This document shows positions 8,866 to 18,030 of a stretch of 64,000 bases of DNA, piece by piece; position 1 is the first letter of the stretch; each line of letters starts with the position of its first letter. The position numbers and the translations under genes are program-made. This stretch comes from Pedobacter endophyticus (GTDB lineage Bacteria; Bacteroidota; Bacteroidia; Sphingobacteriales; Sphingobacteriaceae). The notes under the pieces are model-generated. The model saw only the letters and a list, made by a program, of their open reading frames with translations. It had not been told where the DNA came from and did not search any database. The stretch is from positions 4,030,001 to 4,094,000 of the forward strand of contig NZ_CP064939.1 of assembly GCF_015679185.1 (NCBI RefSeq), given 5' to 3'.

Positions 8866-8968
8866 TTAGCCTGGTTATCTGTTCTCCTGAATAAGATGCC
8901 AGGCTAAGGCAGGTCAACCCTACGGTTAATGATAGAAAATAGGTTCTTTAATAATGGGCCTGCCTTAG
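8866..8968 (+). promoter_or_regulatory. Two mutually exclusive hairpins upstream of the TlpA-SusCD operon
   Basis: TTAGCCTGG (8866-8874) pairs with CCAGGCTAA (8899-8907). CTAAGGCAGG (8904-8913) pairs with CCTGCCTTAG (8959-8968). The two perfect stems share bases 8904-8907 and cannot form together. This is the geometry of a switch or attenuator in the 5' region of the gene starting at 9032. Neither stem is followed by a U-run, so transcription termination is not obvious. The rest of 8708-9031 shows no supported gene. Confidence 0.4.
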
Positions 8969-9031
8969 TTCTGTTCAGTATTTGAGATTCCTCATTTAAT
9001 TTTCCGATCAACTAACTTAAACTAACAAACA

Positions 9032-9778
9032 ATGAAAAAAACGATATTCTCTATCGCTAGGGCACTGCCATGCCTTTTTTTTGGAATCGACCTTATAAAG
9101 AAACCCAAGAGATGTGTTCCACCTTTTTATGGGAATTTAAGCTTAAGCTGTTTTCAATTGGATGGTCAGACAACAAGGAATGTTGCTAAACTAGCCTATA
9201 GAGAAATAAATCTAGAAAGATTACTTAGAAAGAAAATCATTCGGTTAACTGCAGCTTTGTTTTTCCTTTCAACCTCTCTATTCGCGCAGGCAAAGGCGAC
9301 AAGTCATCAACTGGCAATCAACGATAAAATACCTAATCTTATCCTTTCTCAAATCCTAAATTTTCACCAGAAAAGCGCTCAATTTTCGAGTTTTAGAAAT
9401 AAAGCGCTTGTTCTTGATTTTTGGGCGACATACTGCTCTCCTTGTATCGCAGAATTTCCGAAAATGGATGCTATGCAAAAAAAATATGGTAAAAATATTC
9501 AGTTTTTATTGATGAATACCTATGCGAGTGATACTGTAGAAGTTCTAGAAAAATTTTTAGCTGGGCAAAGAGCAAAAATTAAAGATTTCGCTTTACCCAT
9601 AGTCGTAAACAACGCTGAAATAAAAACCGTATTTCCAGTCAATACGATGCCGCACTATATCTGGATTGGTGCAGATGGACGTATTAAAGCGATTACACGT
9701 GCCGATCAACTTACAGAAGAAAACGTCTCGCGACTTATTGCGGGTTTAAGTCTCAACCTTAAAACTAAAAAAGATTAA
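9032..9778 (+). CDS. TlpA-like thioredoxin-fold protein with long N-terminal leader
   Basis: A 248-residue protein. Residues 95-245 form a TlpA/AhpC-TSA thioredoxin domain with the redox motif WATYCSPC (Cys135, Cys138) and a cis-Pro loop at NTMPHYIW. The hydrophobic export segment (IIRLTAALFFLSTSLFAQA) sits at residues 69-87, preceded by an unusual leader of about 65 residues starting MKKTIFSIARALPCL. Either the protein has an extended Sus-type leader, or translation starts later at a non-ATG codon, since no in-frame ATG is present near the signal. It ends one base before susC, so the two are cotranscribed. Likely a periplasmic disulfide reductase serving the locus. Confidence 0.8.
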   Translation: MKKTIFSIARALPCLFFGIDLIKKPKRCVPPFYGNLSLSCFQLDGQTTRNVAKLAYREINLERLLRKKIIRLTAALFFLSTSLFAQAKATSHQLAINDKIPNLILSQILNFHQKSAQFSSFRNKALVLDFWATYCSPCIAEFPKMDAMQKKYGKNIQFLLMNTYASDTVEVLEKFLAGQRAKIKDFALPIVVNNAEIKTVFPVNTMPHYIWIGADGRIKAITRADQLTEENVSRLIAGLSLNLKTKKD

Positions 9779-9779
9779 T

Positions 9780-12700
9780 ATGATGGCAAATCATTTCAAC
9801 ACTAGAAAAATGAAGTGGAATTTTCTACTGTTTTGTATGGCTCTGATAATCATTATCCTTTCTGCAATAACAGCTTTTGCTCAAGAAGCGAATGTGTTAA
9901 AAGGGAAGGTTACCGACTTCGATGGAAGGGTAATCCCGGCCAGTGTTCGCTCGAAGAAGAATATGACAATAGTTGATGAGGCTGGAAACTTTACTATTGG
10001 AAAATTAAATGTCGGCGACACAATTCGTATCACTGCAACTGGATATAAAACAATATTCAGGATTTATTCAATAAATGAAAAATTCATTTCTGTAAAGATG
10101 ACAGATGAATCGCAGCAGTTAGAAGATGTCACAGTTCAGACCGGTTATCAAACATTAAAGCCTAACGAAGTTAACGGAACAATCTCCTCCATTACAGAGA
10201 AAGCGCTAGGAGAACGTGCAGGTTCGAATATTTTGGAAAGGATAATTGGCCAAAATAGCGGCTTAATGCTCCAGTTAGGAAAGAGTAATAACAATCCACA
10301 AAATAAGACCAATATTTCAGTACGTGGTCTCGGAACAATCAATGGACCACTGGATCCGCTTATCGTACTTGATGGTTTTATTTATGAAGGAGATATCTCT
10401 AATATTAACCCTAATGATGTAGAGAATGTATCTGTACTAAAAGATGCAGCAGCTGCATCAATTTGGGGTGCTAGGGCTGGTAATGGCGTAATAGTGATTA
10501 CAACTAAGAAAGGCAGGCAGAACCAGCCCATGCAAATTGCCTTTAGTGCAAATGTACTGGTGCAGGATTTACCAAAATTTAATTCGATTAGGCAAATGAG
10601 TAGCGGTGATTATATTGCTTTTGAAAAACAGCTTTTCGAATTAGGGTATTTCAATGATCGGATATCAACTACACCATGGTTGGCACTAACCCCTGTGGTC
10701 GAACTTCTTTTAGCAAGAAGAAACGGGCAGATTTCGCAATTAACGGCGGATAATCGTATAAATTTATTAGTCGGAAATAATACACAACAGTCCTATCTGG
10801 ACAATTTTTATACTCGTGGGATTCTTCAGCAATATAGCCTTAATCTTAAAGGTGGTAGTGACCGTAATACTTATCTGCTTTCTGCTGCCTATGATAAAAA
10901 TAGGGGTGAAGTGTACAATACCTCGGGTAAATTAAATCTGCATTTTGCCAATGAGTTTAAGGTGCTTGAGAAATTAAACCTCAGTACAAATGTTTATTAC
11001 ACAAATTTTACCGGAAAGACCGGGCGTCCCGCTTATAATAACCTTAGCTCCGGGGGAAGGTATCCGCCGTATTTGAATTTCTCCCAGCCGGGAGGGCTTG
11101 CTACTGAATTCAGATCCGCATATACCGATACACTTGCGAAAGGGAAACTTCTTGACTGGAAATTTTATCCCACAGAAGATTATAAACATGATTATACTGA
11201 TTCCCGTTCTCAGGACTTATTTGCTAACGTCGGGCTTAAGTATCAAATCGTAAAAGGGTTAAATCTGCAGGTAAATTATCAATATCAACGCCAGAGTTCA
11301 GATACTGAACGAACATCCGATGAACAAAGTTATGCAGCCAGAAATCTGATCAACTCTTTTAGCCAGGTAAATGCCTCTACGGGTATTATTACTTATCCGG
11401 TGCCAAAAGGCGGGATCCTTAATTCTTCATCTTCAGTAGTAAACTCCCAAACTGGAAGAGCGCAATTCAACTACAATAACGTTTTTGGCTTGCATAGCAT
11501 CACTGCAATTTTGGGTGCTGAAGCAAGAAGTGCAAATACTTCTTCCAGGGGAAGCAGAAGACTAGGATATCAATCCGACCCGCTGTATTTCATCCCTGTC
11601 GACGAGGTTGGTCTCTACCGTCAATACCTAACGGGCTTCACAAGTCAGATCGGCAGCGTTAACACCCTGACTCAAACCGCATACCGTTTTATAAGTACGT
11701 ATGCCAATTTCGCTTATACCTTCAAGGGACGTTACCTTTTATCAGGAAGTATAAGGCGTGATGGATCAAATATTTTTGGTGCTGATATAAATGACAAATG
11801 GAAGCCCCTATGGTCATCAGGCTTTGGATGGAAAATTTCGGATGAATCCTGCTACAATTTACATTGGTTGCCAGTACTGCGGCTAACCACAACCTTTGGT
11901 TACAGTGGCAATGTAGATTTGACGAAAACAGCATCCCCAATTGCAAGCTACGGAGTGAACGCTTTAACCGGTTTCCCTTTTACGAGGGTCAATGCCATAA
12001 ATAATCCGAATTTGAAATGGGAGCAGCTTTCACAAGTTGATATGAAGTTGGATTTTGAACTTCCAAAGCAAATTTTAACAGGATCATTTTCTTATTACAT
12101 TAAGAAAGGGACAGATTTATATGGTGTAACGAATTATGATTATACTACTTGGGGAGCCAGGGAGGTGATTACCCGAAATGTTGGCAATATGAAAGGGCAG
12201 GGATTTGACCTTGATCTGCATAGTAGAAATTTTCAAACTCAAAATTTTAACTGGGGAACTGACTTATATATTAGTTATAATACCAATAAAACTACAAAGT
12301 ATAATAACCGGGATAATTCGTCGGCGTATTATAATCTACTTAATGCTGGAAATTCAATCAGCCCGATCGTAGGATATCCTCTTTATGCAATTGCGGGCTA
12401 TAAATGGGGAGGGCTGGATAGCAAGGGAAATCCGCAAGGGTATTTAAATGGGAAACTCAGTACAGACTATGATGCTATAACTGATGAGTCTTTTAATTCA
12501 GGGGAAAATGTTGTGTACCTCGGTTCGGCAAGTCCAAAATATTTTGGTTCTTTAATCAACACGTTTTTTTTCAAGGGCTTGAGTTTATCACTAAATATTA
12601 ACTATAAATTGGGTTATAAAGTGAGAAAACCAGCCCTTGCCTACTCATCGCTCATAGAAAGTGGGCTGGGCAATTATGAATATGAATCCCGCTGGCAAAA

Positions 12701-13010
12701 GCCTGGTGATGAAAATCTTACAAATGTACCTTCATTTATCTATGGTTCTTCAAGTTCCAGGGATGCATTTTACGCTTATTCGGAGATTAATGTGATGCCT
12801 GGAGATCACATCCGCTTAGATTATATCCGTTTAAGTTATAAGTTAAATACTGTGCAATGGAAATTCCCGTTCCGCGACCTTGAAATCTATTCAGGCTTAC
12901 AGAATGTAGGGATCATCTGGAGAGCCAATAATTTCGGTTTGGATCCAGAGTATTCGAATGTACTAGCACCATCCCGTCAGCTAACATTTGGTTTACGGGG
13001 ATCTTTTTAA
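9780..13010 (+). CDS. SusC/RagA-family TonB-linked outer-membrane protein
   Basis: A 1076-residue protein with a signal peptide ending near SAITAFAQ. A carboxypeptidase-D-like regulatory domain follows (GKVTDFDGRVIPA ... GYKTIF), then the plug (NISVRGLGTINGPLDPLIVLDGF) and a large beta-barrel ending in Phe (LRGSF), as outer-membrane proteins do. SusC proteins import large substrates through the outer membrane using TonB energy, with a SusD partner as lid. The gene is translationally close to the TlpA-like gene upstream and 20 bp upstream of susD. The substrate cannot be read from the sequence. Confidence 0.95.
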   Translation: MMANHFNTRKMKWNFLLFCMALIIIILSAITAFAQEANVLKGKVTDFDGRVIPASVRSKKNMTIVDEAGNFTIGKLNVGDTIRITATGYKTIFRIYSINEKFISVKMTDESQQLEDVTVQTGYQTLKPNEVNGTISSITEKALGERAGSNILERIIGQNSGLMLQLGKSNNNPQNKTNISVRGLGTINGPLDPLIVLDGFIYEGDISNINPNDVENVSVLKDAAAASIWGARAGNGVIVITTKKGRQNQPMQIAFSANVLVQDLPKFNSIRQMSSGDYIAFEKQLFELGYFNDRISTTPWLALTPVVELLLARRNGQISQLTADNRINLLVGNNTQQSYLDNFYTRGILQQYSLNLKGGSDRNTYLLSAAYDKNRGEVYNTSGKLNLHFANEFKVLEKLNLSTNVYYTNFTGKTGRPAYNNLSSGGRYPPYLNFSQPGGLATEFRSAYTDTLAKGKLLDWKFYPTEDYKHDYTDSRSQDLFANVGLKYQIVKGLNLQVNYQYQRQSSDTERTSDEQSYAARNLINSFSQVNASTGIITYPVPKGGILNSSSSVVNSQTGRAQFNYNNVFGLHSITAILGAEARSANTSSRGSRRLGYQSDPLYFIPVDEVGLYRQYLTGFTSQIGSVNTLTQTAYRFISTYANFAYTFKGRYLLSGSIRRDGSNIFGADINDKWKPLWSSGFGWKISDESCYNLHWLPVLRLTTTFGYSGNVDLTKTASPIASYGVNALTGFPFTRVNAINNPNLKWEQLSQVDMKLDFELPKQILTGSFSYYIKKGTDLYGVTNYDYTTWGAREVITRNVGNMKGQGFDLDLHSRNFQTQNFNWGTDLYISYNTNKTTKYNNRDNSSAYYNLLNAGNSISPIVGYPLYAIAGYKWGGLDSKGNPQGYLNGKLSTDYDAITDESFNSGENVVYLGSASPKYFGSLINTFFFKGLSLSLNINYKLGYKVRKPALAYSSLIESGLGNYEYESRWQKPGDENLTNVPSFIYGSSSSRDAFYAYSEINVMPGDHIRLDYIRLSYKLNTVQWKFPFRDLEIYSGLQNVGIIWRANNFGLDPEYSNVLAPSRQLTFGLRGSF

Positions 13011-13030
13011 AAAATACAGCAAGTAATAAG

Positions 13031-14404
13031 ATGATGAAAAAATATAATATAGGTCTAAGCATTGTGATTTTTATTTCGATGCTCTTTACTTTGAGTTGCA
13101 AGAAATACCTTGAAGTAAAATCAAACGCTAGATTAGTCGTACCCAATACCTTAGCTGATGCTCAGGGTCTGTTGGATGATGCTAATTTGATGAACCTGAG
13201 AATAGCTCCATCATTTGGTGAAGCATCGAGTGATGACTTTTTTTTGCCACTTACTAGTTATAATGCACTGATTGTAAGAGGACAGGAAGCATATACATGG
13301 AAACCGACACCATATAGGTATGGTAATGACTGGAGCCTCGCGTACGCCGCGGTGTATAACAGTAATCTTTGCCTCGAATTGTTGCAAAATATCGAAAGAA
13401 CGCCATCAAACAGTTCTCTATGGGATAATGCAAAAGGGAGCGCCTTATTTTACCGATCCTTTTATTTTTTGATGTTGACAAACCAATATGGGTTAGCATT
13501 CGATGAAAAAACATCCGAGAATGATTTAGGTATAGCGCTCCGAACATCATCCAATTTCAACGTACCATCAGTACGTGCCTCTGTAAGTGATTGCTATAGG
13601 AAAATAATCGAAGATGCAACTTTAGCCCTGGCTTTATTGCCAGACTATCCCCAGCATGTGCTAAGACCATCAAAAGGTGCTGCGGCGGCATTATTATCCA
13701 GGTGTTATTTGTATCGTCATGAGTATGATCTCTCTTTAAAATATACATTAGAAGCACTCAAATTGAATAATAAATTAATGGATTACAATGGTGATAGTGA
13801 TCTGCTCGTATTGACCAGTACTGTTCCGATTAAAAAATTTAATAAGGAAACAATTTGGTATGCCGAGCTTTCCAGTAATTTCGGTGTCAATAATACCACA
13901 AATTCCAGAATTGATACAACATTGTATGCTAGCTATAATGCGAATGACTTAAGGAGAACCGCATTTTTTAGGGCATCTGCTCCTTATCAGCAGTTCAAGG
14001 GGAATTATACCGCTAGCGGGACGATTTACTTTTCAGGCCTTGCTACCGATGAGCTTTATTTAAATAGCGCCGAATGCAAAGCCTTTCTAAATGACTTACC
14101 CGGAGCCATGGAATCTTTGAATACTTTGTTAAAATCGCGGTGGAGAAATACAGTACCGTTCTCGCCTATAACTGCGTCCGATAGAACTGATGCCATCAGG
14201 AAAATCCGCGAAGAAAGAAGAAAGGAGCTGTTGATGAGGGGTTTGCGATTTGCTGATTTAAAGCGCTATAATAAGGAAGGGGCAAATATAACATTGAGAA
14301 GAGTGCTTGGAAATCAGGTCTTTACGCTCGAACCTAATTCCCGCTATTATGCGCTTCCATTACCCAGCGATATAATAGAGTCTTCAGGAATGCAACAGAA
14401 TTAA
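13031..14404 (+). CDS. SusD/RagB-family substrate-binding lipoprotein
   Basis: A 457-residue protein with a lipoprotein signal (FTLSCKK, lipobox Cys23). It has the TPR-rich SusD/RagB architecture: SusD-like N-terminal region, then ALYRSFYFLMLTNQYG and the C-terminal IREERRKELLMRGLRFADLKRY that is diagnostic of RagB/SusD. It pairs with the SusC gene directly upstream and is the last gene before a strong terminator. It is expected to sit on the outer face of the outer membrane and close over the SusC barrel. Confidence 0.94.
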   Translation: MMKKYNIGLSIVIFISMLFTLSCKKYLEVKSNARLVVPNTLADAQGLLDDANLMNLRIAPSFGEASSDDFFLPLTSYNALIVRGQEAYTWKPTPYRYGNDWSLAYAAVYNSNLCLELLQNIERTPSNSSLWDNAKGSALFYRSFYFLMLTNQYGLAFDEKTSENDLGIALRTSSNFNVPSVRASVSDCYRKIIEDATLALALLPDYPQHVLRPSKGAAAALLSRCYLYRHEYDLSLKYTLEALKLNNKLMDYNGDSDLLVLTSTVPIKKFNKETIWYAELSSNFGVNNTTNSRIDTTLYASYNANDLRRTAFFRASAPYQQFKGNYTASGTIYFSGLATDELYLNSAECKAFLNDLPGAMESLNTLLKSRWRNTVPFSPITASDRTDAIRKIREERRKELLMRGLRFADLKRYNKEGANITLRRVLGNQVFTLEPNSRYYALPLPSDIIESSGMQQN

Positions 14405-14434
14405 AAAAGGGGGCAAAATAAAATGCCCCCTTTA
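14403..14434. terminator. Bidirectional terminator between susD and the DUF6520-like gene
   Basis: GGGGGCA (14409-14415) pairs with TGCCCCC (14424-14430), flanked by an A-run on the left and TTTAAA on the right. It lies between convergent genes and can serve both strands. Confidence 0.8.
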
Positions 14435-14448
14435 AACCTAATGGACAA

Positions 14449-14826
14449 CTATTGGGCCGTTCTATTTTCAATTTCCATGGTATCATCATCGCTTGATGAA
14501 ACATACGCTCGTGAAGAGTTGAACGCAGTTGCAACTAAATTCAGTGAAGGATCCAATGTTGGAGTTCCGCTTGTATTAACATAAGCTTGATCCACGTGGA
14601 TAATACACGCTTCTTGTTGAACTTCATTACATCCAGCTGCGCTTGGATCGTAAATCCAATTGCTTAAGGTTTCAACCTGTGCTTTAGATTTATTGGCGGA
14701 ATTATACTTGAAAGTATATTGAACCCTTTTACTGTCTGCTTTAAATGCAGAACCACCAAATACTAAAACTAATCCTAGAGCGGCAGCCATTAGGCCTTTG
14801 CTCACTTTTTTTACTGTTGTATACAT
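14449..14826 (-). CDS. DUF6520-like small exported protein
   Basis: A 125-residue protein with an N-terminal export signal (VSKGLMAAALGLVLVFGGSAFKA). A short mature domain follows with two cysteines, Cys66 and Cys74 (GCNEVQQEACIIHVD), as in the Bacteroidetes DUF6520 family. The function of that family is unknown. It lies upstream of a MauE/DoxX-like gene on the opposite strand to TlpA-SusC-SusD. The Cys pair next to a thioredoxin-like protein and a MauE-like protein suggests a redox-active or disulfide-bonded exported product. That function is inference. Confidence 0.65.
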   Translation of the reverse strand: MYTTVKKVSKGLMAAALGLVLVFGGSAFKADSKRVQYTFKYNSANKSKAQVETLSNWIYDPSAAGCNEVQQEACIIHVDQAYVNTSGTPTLDPSLNLVATAFNSSRAYVSSSDDDTMEIENRTAQ

Positions 14827-14927
14827 AATTTAAGGATGCTTTTTACTTTGAAAAAACAAGCGAAAAAGTTAGTTTAGGATTGGGCACCATGCCCACTGAT
14901 TACATTAATTTTTTTATAATTTATTTT

Positions 14928-15404
14928 TCACTCTTTGCCGCTTAACCTCCTTTCTTTTTTGATGATTTTAATAAGACAACCTAGATTTATAGAAAACAAA
15001 AGCATATTGAAGTAAAGATGTCCTTCCCAACTCATCTTTGAGATGAAGCCACCGCAGCTGCATGGGGCGTTGGGAAAAACGTGGGTTAGGATTAGTGTGA
15101 TATATATGCTAAATCCCAATATCAAAGATAAGGAAAGCCATAACCCCCATTTGTGTTTATTGAAAATCAGCAGCGCAGCAGCGGTTAGCTCAAGAATTGG
15201 AACTAGAAAAGTAAGTAACTGCTGTATTAAATAGGAAAAGGGCTGCTCTTTCATCTGGAGCTGGTAAAGCTTTAGATCTGCGAGCTTTGCAAAAACTGCA
15301 TAAGACCACAGCAATGTGAGCAGCAATATTCCAACAGTATTTAGATGGGATACCAATCTATCATAGCTTATATGCGCCCATTTATTTGAATAACTATTTT
15401 CCAT
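14928..15404 (-). CDS. MauE/DoxX-like membrane protein
   Basis: A 158-residue inner-membrane protein with four hydrophobic segments (about residues 23-40, 62-80, 87-108 and 128-145). It has the motif APCSCGG (Cys115, Cys117) that marks the MauE/DoxX-like family. MauE proteins are thought to help supply electrons for periplasmic disulfide formation or reduction, often next to thioredoxin-like proteins. The TlpA-like protein at 9032 fits as partner. It follows the DUF6520-like gene on the same strand upstream of it, separated by about 100 bp. Confidence 0.75.
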   Translation of the reverse strand: MENSYSNKWAHISYDRLVSHLNTVGILLLTLLWSYAVFAKLADLKLYQLQMKEQPFSYLIQQLLTFLVPILELTAAALLIFNKHKWGLWLSLSLILGFSIYITLILTHVFPNAPCSCGGFISKMSWEGHLYFNMLLFSINLGCLIKIIKKERRLSGKE

Positions 15405-15563
15405 GTTTTAGTCTTTAAAAAAACCATCTGATTGTAGATTAAAGTTCGAAACAATAGAAATAATATTTACTACTCGAATTCGGCGATTTTTACTCTTTTT
15501 GCACCCCTTGGTAAAAGAAATAATCATACACCTATTTGTCTAATAATGCGATTGCCTGCCGTG

Positions 15564-16130
15564 TCATTTGCGATATTTCCTTTTTATTTTGAATAGATAT
15601 TTTGATTCGATTGCGAGAAGGGAGGCCAGAATCTTATGAATGGGAAGATCGATTAATTCTGGATACTTGTGCTGAAAATAAAGAAATCTTGTTTCCGCAT
15701 GTCTGATCCTTAGCATCTGTTCTCTCTGCTTAATTTCCCAATAATGTTCCTCATAGATTTCCAGAAGTATTATTAGAAATTGCGGATTTGATTTGGCAAG
15801 GTCACTCCATTGTGAGAGACTTATTGAATAGCCGGAACTGTCCTTTAAAAAATTTACATACTCATTTGTTTGACTGTAGGAAAAAAACGGCGTAGTCGGG
15901 AAAATAAACCCGCTCTGTAATATCCAGGATGTGTTTTCTTGCCCTTCGAAAATAAAATATCCTCTTGCCAGGCCCTCTTCTATAAAATAAAGTTCCGGGT
16001 ATGAATGATCTGGTGTACTAAGAAGTAAACCTTTATTGAATGTCTTCGAAACAGAGATTTCGGCCAGTTGGCTTACGACAGGTTCGCTCGCATTTTGAAG
16101 ACTTTGCAGTTTTTCGATTAGTCGTTTCAT
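15564..16130 (-). CDS. CRP/FNR-type cyclic-nucleotide-binding regulator
   Basis: A 188-residue protein with a cupin-like CRP N-terminal domain (ELYFIEEGLARGYFIFEGQENTSW). A long dimer helix follows (LEIYEEHYWEIKQREQMLRIRHAETRFLYF), then a short helical C-terminus (HKILASLLAIESKYLFKIKRK) where the HTH should be. This matches the short Crp/Fnr-like regulators of Bacteroidetes. It is transcribed away from the MauE-like gene and sits next to a second CRP-like gene. Confidence 0.75.
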   Translation of the reverse strand: MKRLIEKLQSLQNASEPVVSQLAEISVSKTFNKGLLLSTPDHSYPELYFIEEGLARGYFIFEGQENTSWILQSGFIFPTTPFFSYSQTNEYVNFLKDSSGYSISLSQWSDLAKSNPQFLIILLEIYEEHYWEIKQREQMLRIRHAETRFLYFQHKYPELIDLPIHKILASLLAIESKYLFKIKRKYRK

Positions 16131-16174
16131 TTGAATAGGGTTTAAGTTAAGCTTTGGGATGTGTCAAATAGTAA

Positions 16175-16630
16175 TTACACATCAGGAATTTTATTTTTGC
16201 CGAGAAGGAGTTCTAACTGTATGTTTAAATGCCAGGCTGTATATGATAGATTCAAGAGGTACGCATCAGGGAATAGTTTCATAAGGTTTGCATAATGCTT
16301 TTCGCTAATTGCTACCACAAAAGAATCCTCCAGAAACTCTACATAGAGTTCAAATCTTGATCTTGGCAAAACGTTTGGAAAATGGTACAGGAATTCGCCA
16401 GCATTATAAGTGCCGATAACGATTTCTTCGTCATTATCCTTATCGATTGCCATTAACCGTAAAGATCCGCTTTCAATCAGGGGATAAAAATTATAATCTT
16501 CTTTAGTCAGGAACACCGTGTGGCCATCCTTATATGCGGTCCTTTTGGCTATGGTTGAGATGTATGCTGTAAGTCCATGCGAGAGCGAGTGAAATGCATT
16601 TAGTTTCTGTGAGTAGTTTCCGACATTCAT
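16175..16630 (-). CDS. CRP-like cNMP-binding-domain protein lacking an HTH
   Basis: A 151-residue protein with a CRP-type sensor domain (FYPLIESGSLRLMAIDKDNDEEIVIGTYNAGEFLYHF) and part of the dimerisation helix. It ends (LLLGKNKIPDV) before any DNA-binding domain. The gene directly precedes the other CRP-like gene on the same strand, 44 bp apart. It may be a truncated paralogue or a non-DNA-binding sensor partner. The encoded sequence itself shows no frameshift. Confidence 0.6.
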   Translation of the reverse strand: MNVGNYSQKLNAFHSLSHGLTAYISTIAKRTAYKDGHTVFLTKEDYNFYPLIESGSLRLMAIDKDNDEEIVIGTYNAGEFLYHFPNVLPRSRFELYVEFLEDSFVVAISEKHYANLMKLFPDAYLLNLSYTAWHLNIQLELLLGKNKIPDV

Positions 16631-16739
16631 GATCTTTTTAGGGATAAAGAACGGTTATTTGAAAACTTTGTCAAGTTGCAGAAATTTTATGGTCTTGCAA
16701 CCCCTCATCAAAGTCCTAGATTCGCAGTTTTCTCACAGC

Positions 16740-17879
16740 TCAATATCTTTCCTGGGCTAATGCAAGCATTTCACTGAGCTTTGCAATCACTTTCCTAACA
16801 TCTTCACTAGCATGGTTATAATGAGCGTTCCTGGCACTTTTTTCAGATATTGAATCGCGTTCCACAGTGCTAAAGTGCCTGGCAATGTATTGGTGCGCAA
16901 ATTTTGCTCTTTGCCAGATAATTATACCCGTCTCCATCTGAAGGTGGACGAAAAAAGCCAGTTGTTTAACGGAAAAAGAAACTTTATAGTTGGCGTTCAT
17001 AATTCCAGCTTCCTCAACTTCATGATTTACAAATTCGATAGCCCTTAGTAAAAGGAGTTCTTCTCTAAGAAATTTTTTTATAGTGCGCTGAAGGTCTGGT
17101 TTTGTTTTAAACTGAAGCATTTGGGATTCTCTATATAAAACTCTTATCTCTTTCCGATAAAGACAGACAGCCGAGATTTTTTCACCCAAAGTTGTATTAT
17201 TCTCAATCTCGCTTGAAATATACCGTTTGGCATAAAGAAATAAGTCCGGATGATTTATTCCAAAACCAATGAAAATTTTTATCACGCTAAACTCATCAAC
17301 TGAATCAAGCATGATGACATCCTGATATATTTTGGAGCAGGATTTTTTCCAAAATTCCAGATCTTTAAAGCTGATTATCTGACTAAGATTTAAAACTTTT
17401 TTTATTACTTCCATCAGCTTTTTATCCAATTTCTTATTTTCTAGTTCACCAATGATCAAACTCAAACTATCCTCAATTTCTGAAGTCTCTGACTCAATCA
17501 TCTTTATCGGAACCCGGCCTTTGTCGTTGAAAACCTGCGAGAAAACTTGTTTCATCCAGATAAGTATTTCTTCCATTTTGTCCAGCAGTGTGTCAATAGT
17601 GTTTATTATAATCTTATGGTACTGACCTTTTTCCCTGAGCGTTTTTTCGTTACTGGCCTTATCCATTAAAAGGGTTAAGTTCTGTTGGTGAAAATTGAAA
17701 TATGCTTTTAACTTATCGTGGGTATTTAGTTCAACGGCCATATCCCTGAAAACTCTGGTCAGTCGGGAATGTTCTCTTTCCAGACTTTTTTTGGTATCTA
17801 CTGCATAATTTTTTGCAAAAGTTTTTTTCGTTTGCAGGCTGGTCAGATGTTCCTCAAAAAAAATAAATTGGTAATTCAT
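16740..17879 (-). CDS. Unrecognised 379-residue helical protein divergent from rteC
   Basis: I do not recognise this family. The protein is soluble, charged and predicted to be almost entirely helical, with coiled-coil-like stretches in residues 20-140. Its C-terminal 100 residues (FSVKQLAFFVHLQMETGII ... HYNHASEDVRKVIAKLSEML) look like a separate small domain. It is divergently transcribed from rteC across a 293-bp region that contains an 11-bp inverted repeat. It may be a regulatory gene of the conjugative element. Confidence 0.6.
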   Translation of the reverse strand: MNYQFIFFEEHLTSLQTKKTFAKNYAVDTKKSLEREHSRLTRVFRDMAVELNTHDKLKAYFNFHQQNLTLLMDKASNEKTLREKGQYHKIIINTIDTLLDKMEEILIWMKQVFSQVFNDKGRVPIKMIESETSEIEDSLSLIIGELENKKLDKKLMEVIKKVLNLSQIISFKDLEFWKKSCSKIYQDVIMLDSVDEFSVIKIFIGFGINHPDLFLYAKRYISSEIENNTTLGEKISAVCLYRKEIRVLYRESQMLQFKTKPDLQRTIKKFLREELLLLRAIEFVNHEVEEAGIMNANYKVSFSVKQLAFFVHLQMETGIIIWQRAKFAHQYIARHFSTVERDSISEKSARNAHYNHASEDVRKVIAKLSEMLALAQERY

Positions 17880-17975
17880 AGCTGATTTTTAGCACAATTT
17901 ATGACTGAATTTAGCGCTCAAAGAGATTTTTACACCGAGGGCTTTGGTAGTTACACGGATAGTTTGATTATGCTG

Positions 17976-18030
17976 ACAAACATATTCTCAAAAGTAAAAT
18001 TTACCGAATTTGTCTCTGAAATATGTTTGT
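17976..18030. promoter_or_regulatory. 11-bp inverted repeat between divergent regulatory genes
   Basis: ACAAACATATT (17976-17986) and AATATGTTTGT (18020-18030) form a perfect inverted repeat. The half-sites are 44 bp apart centre to centre, about four helical turns. The repeat lies between the starts of the 16740-17879 gene and rteC, so it is a plausible operator or loop-forming site controlling both. Confidence 0.45.

Noticed and set aside
8658..8894. 78-codon ORF downstream of the structured RNA
   Set aside because: It starts inside the predicted RNA hairpin and terminator and shows no domain.
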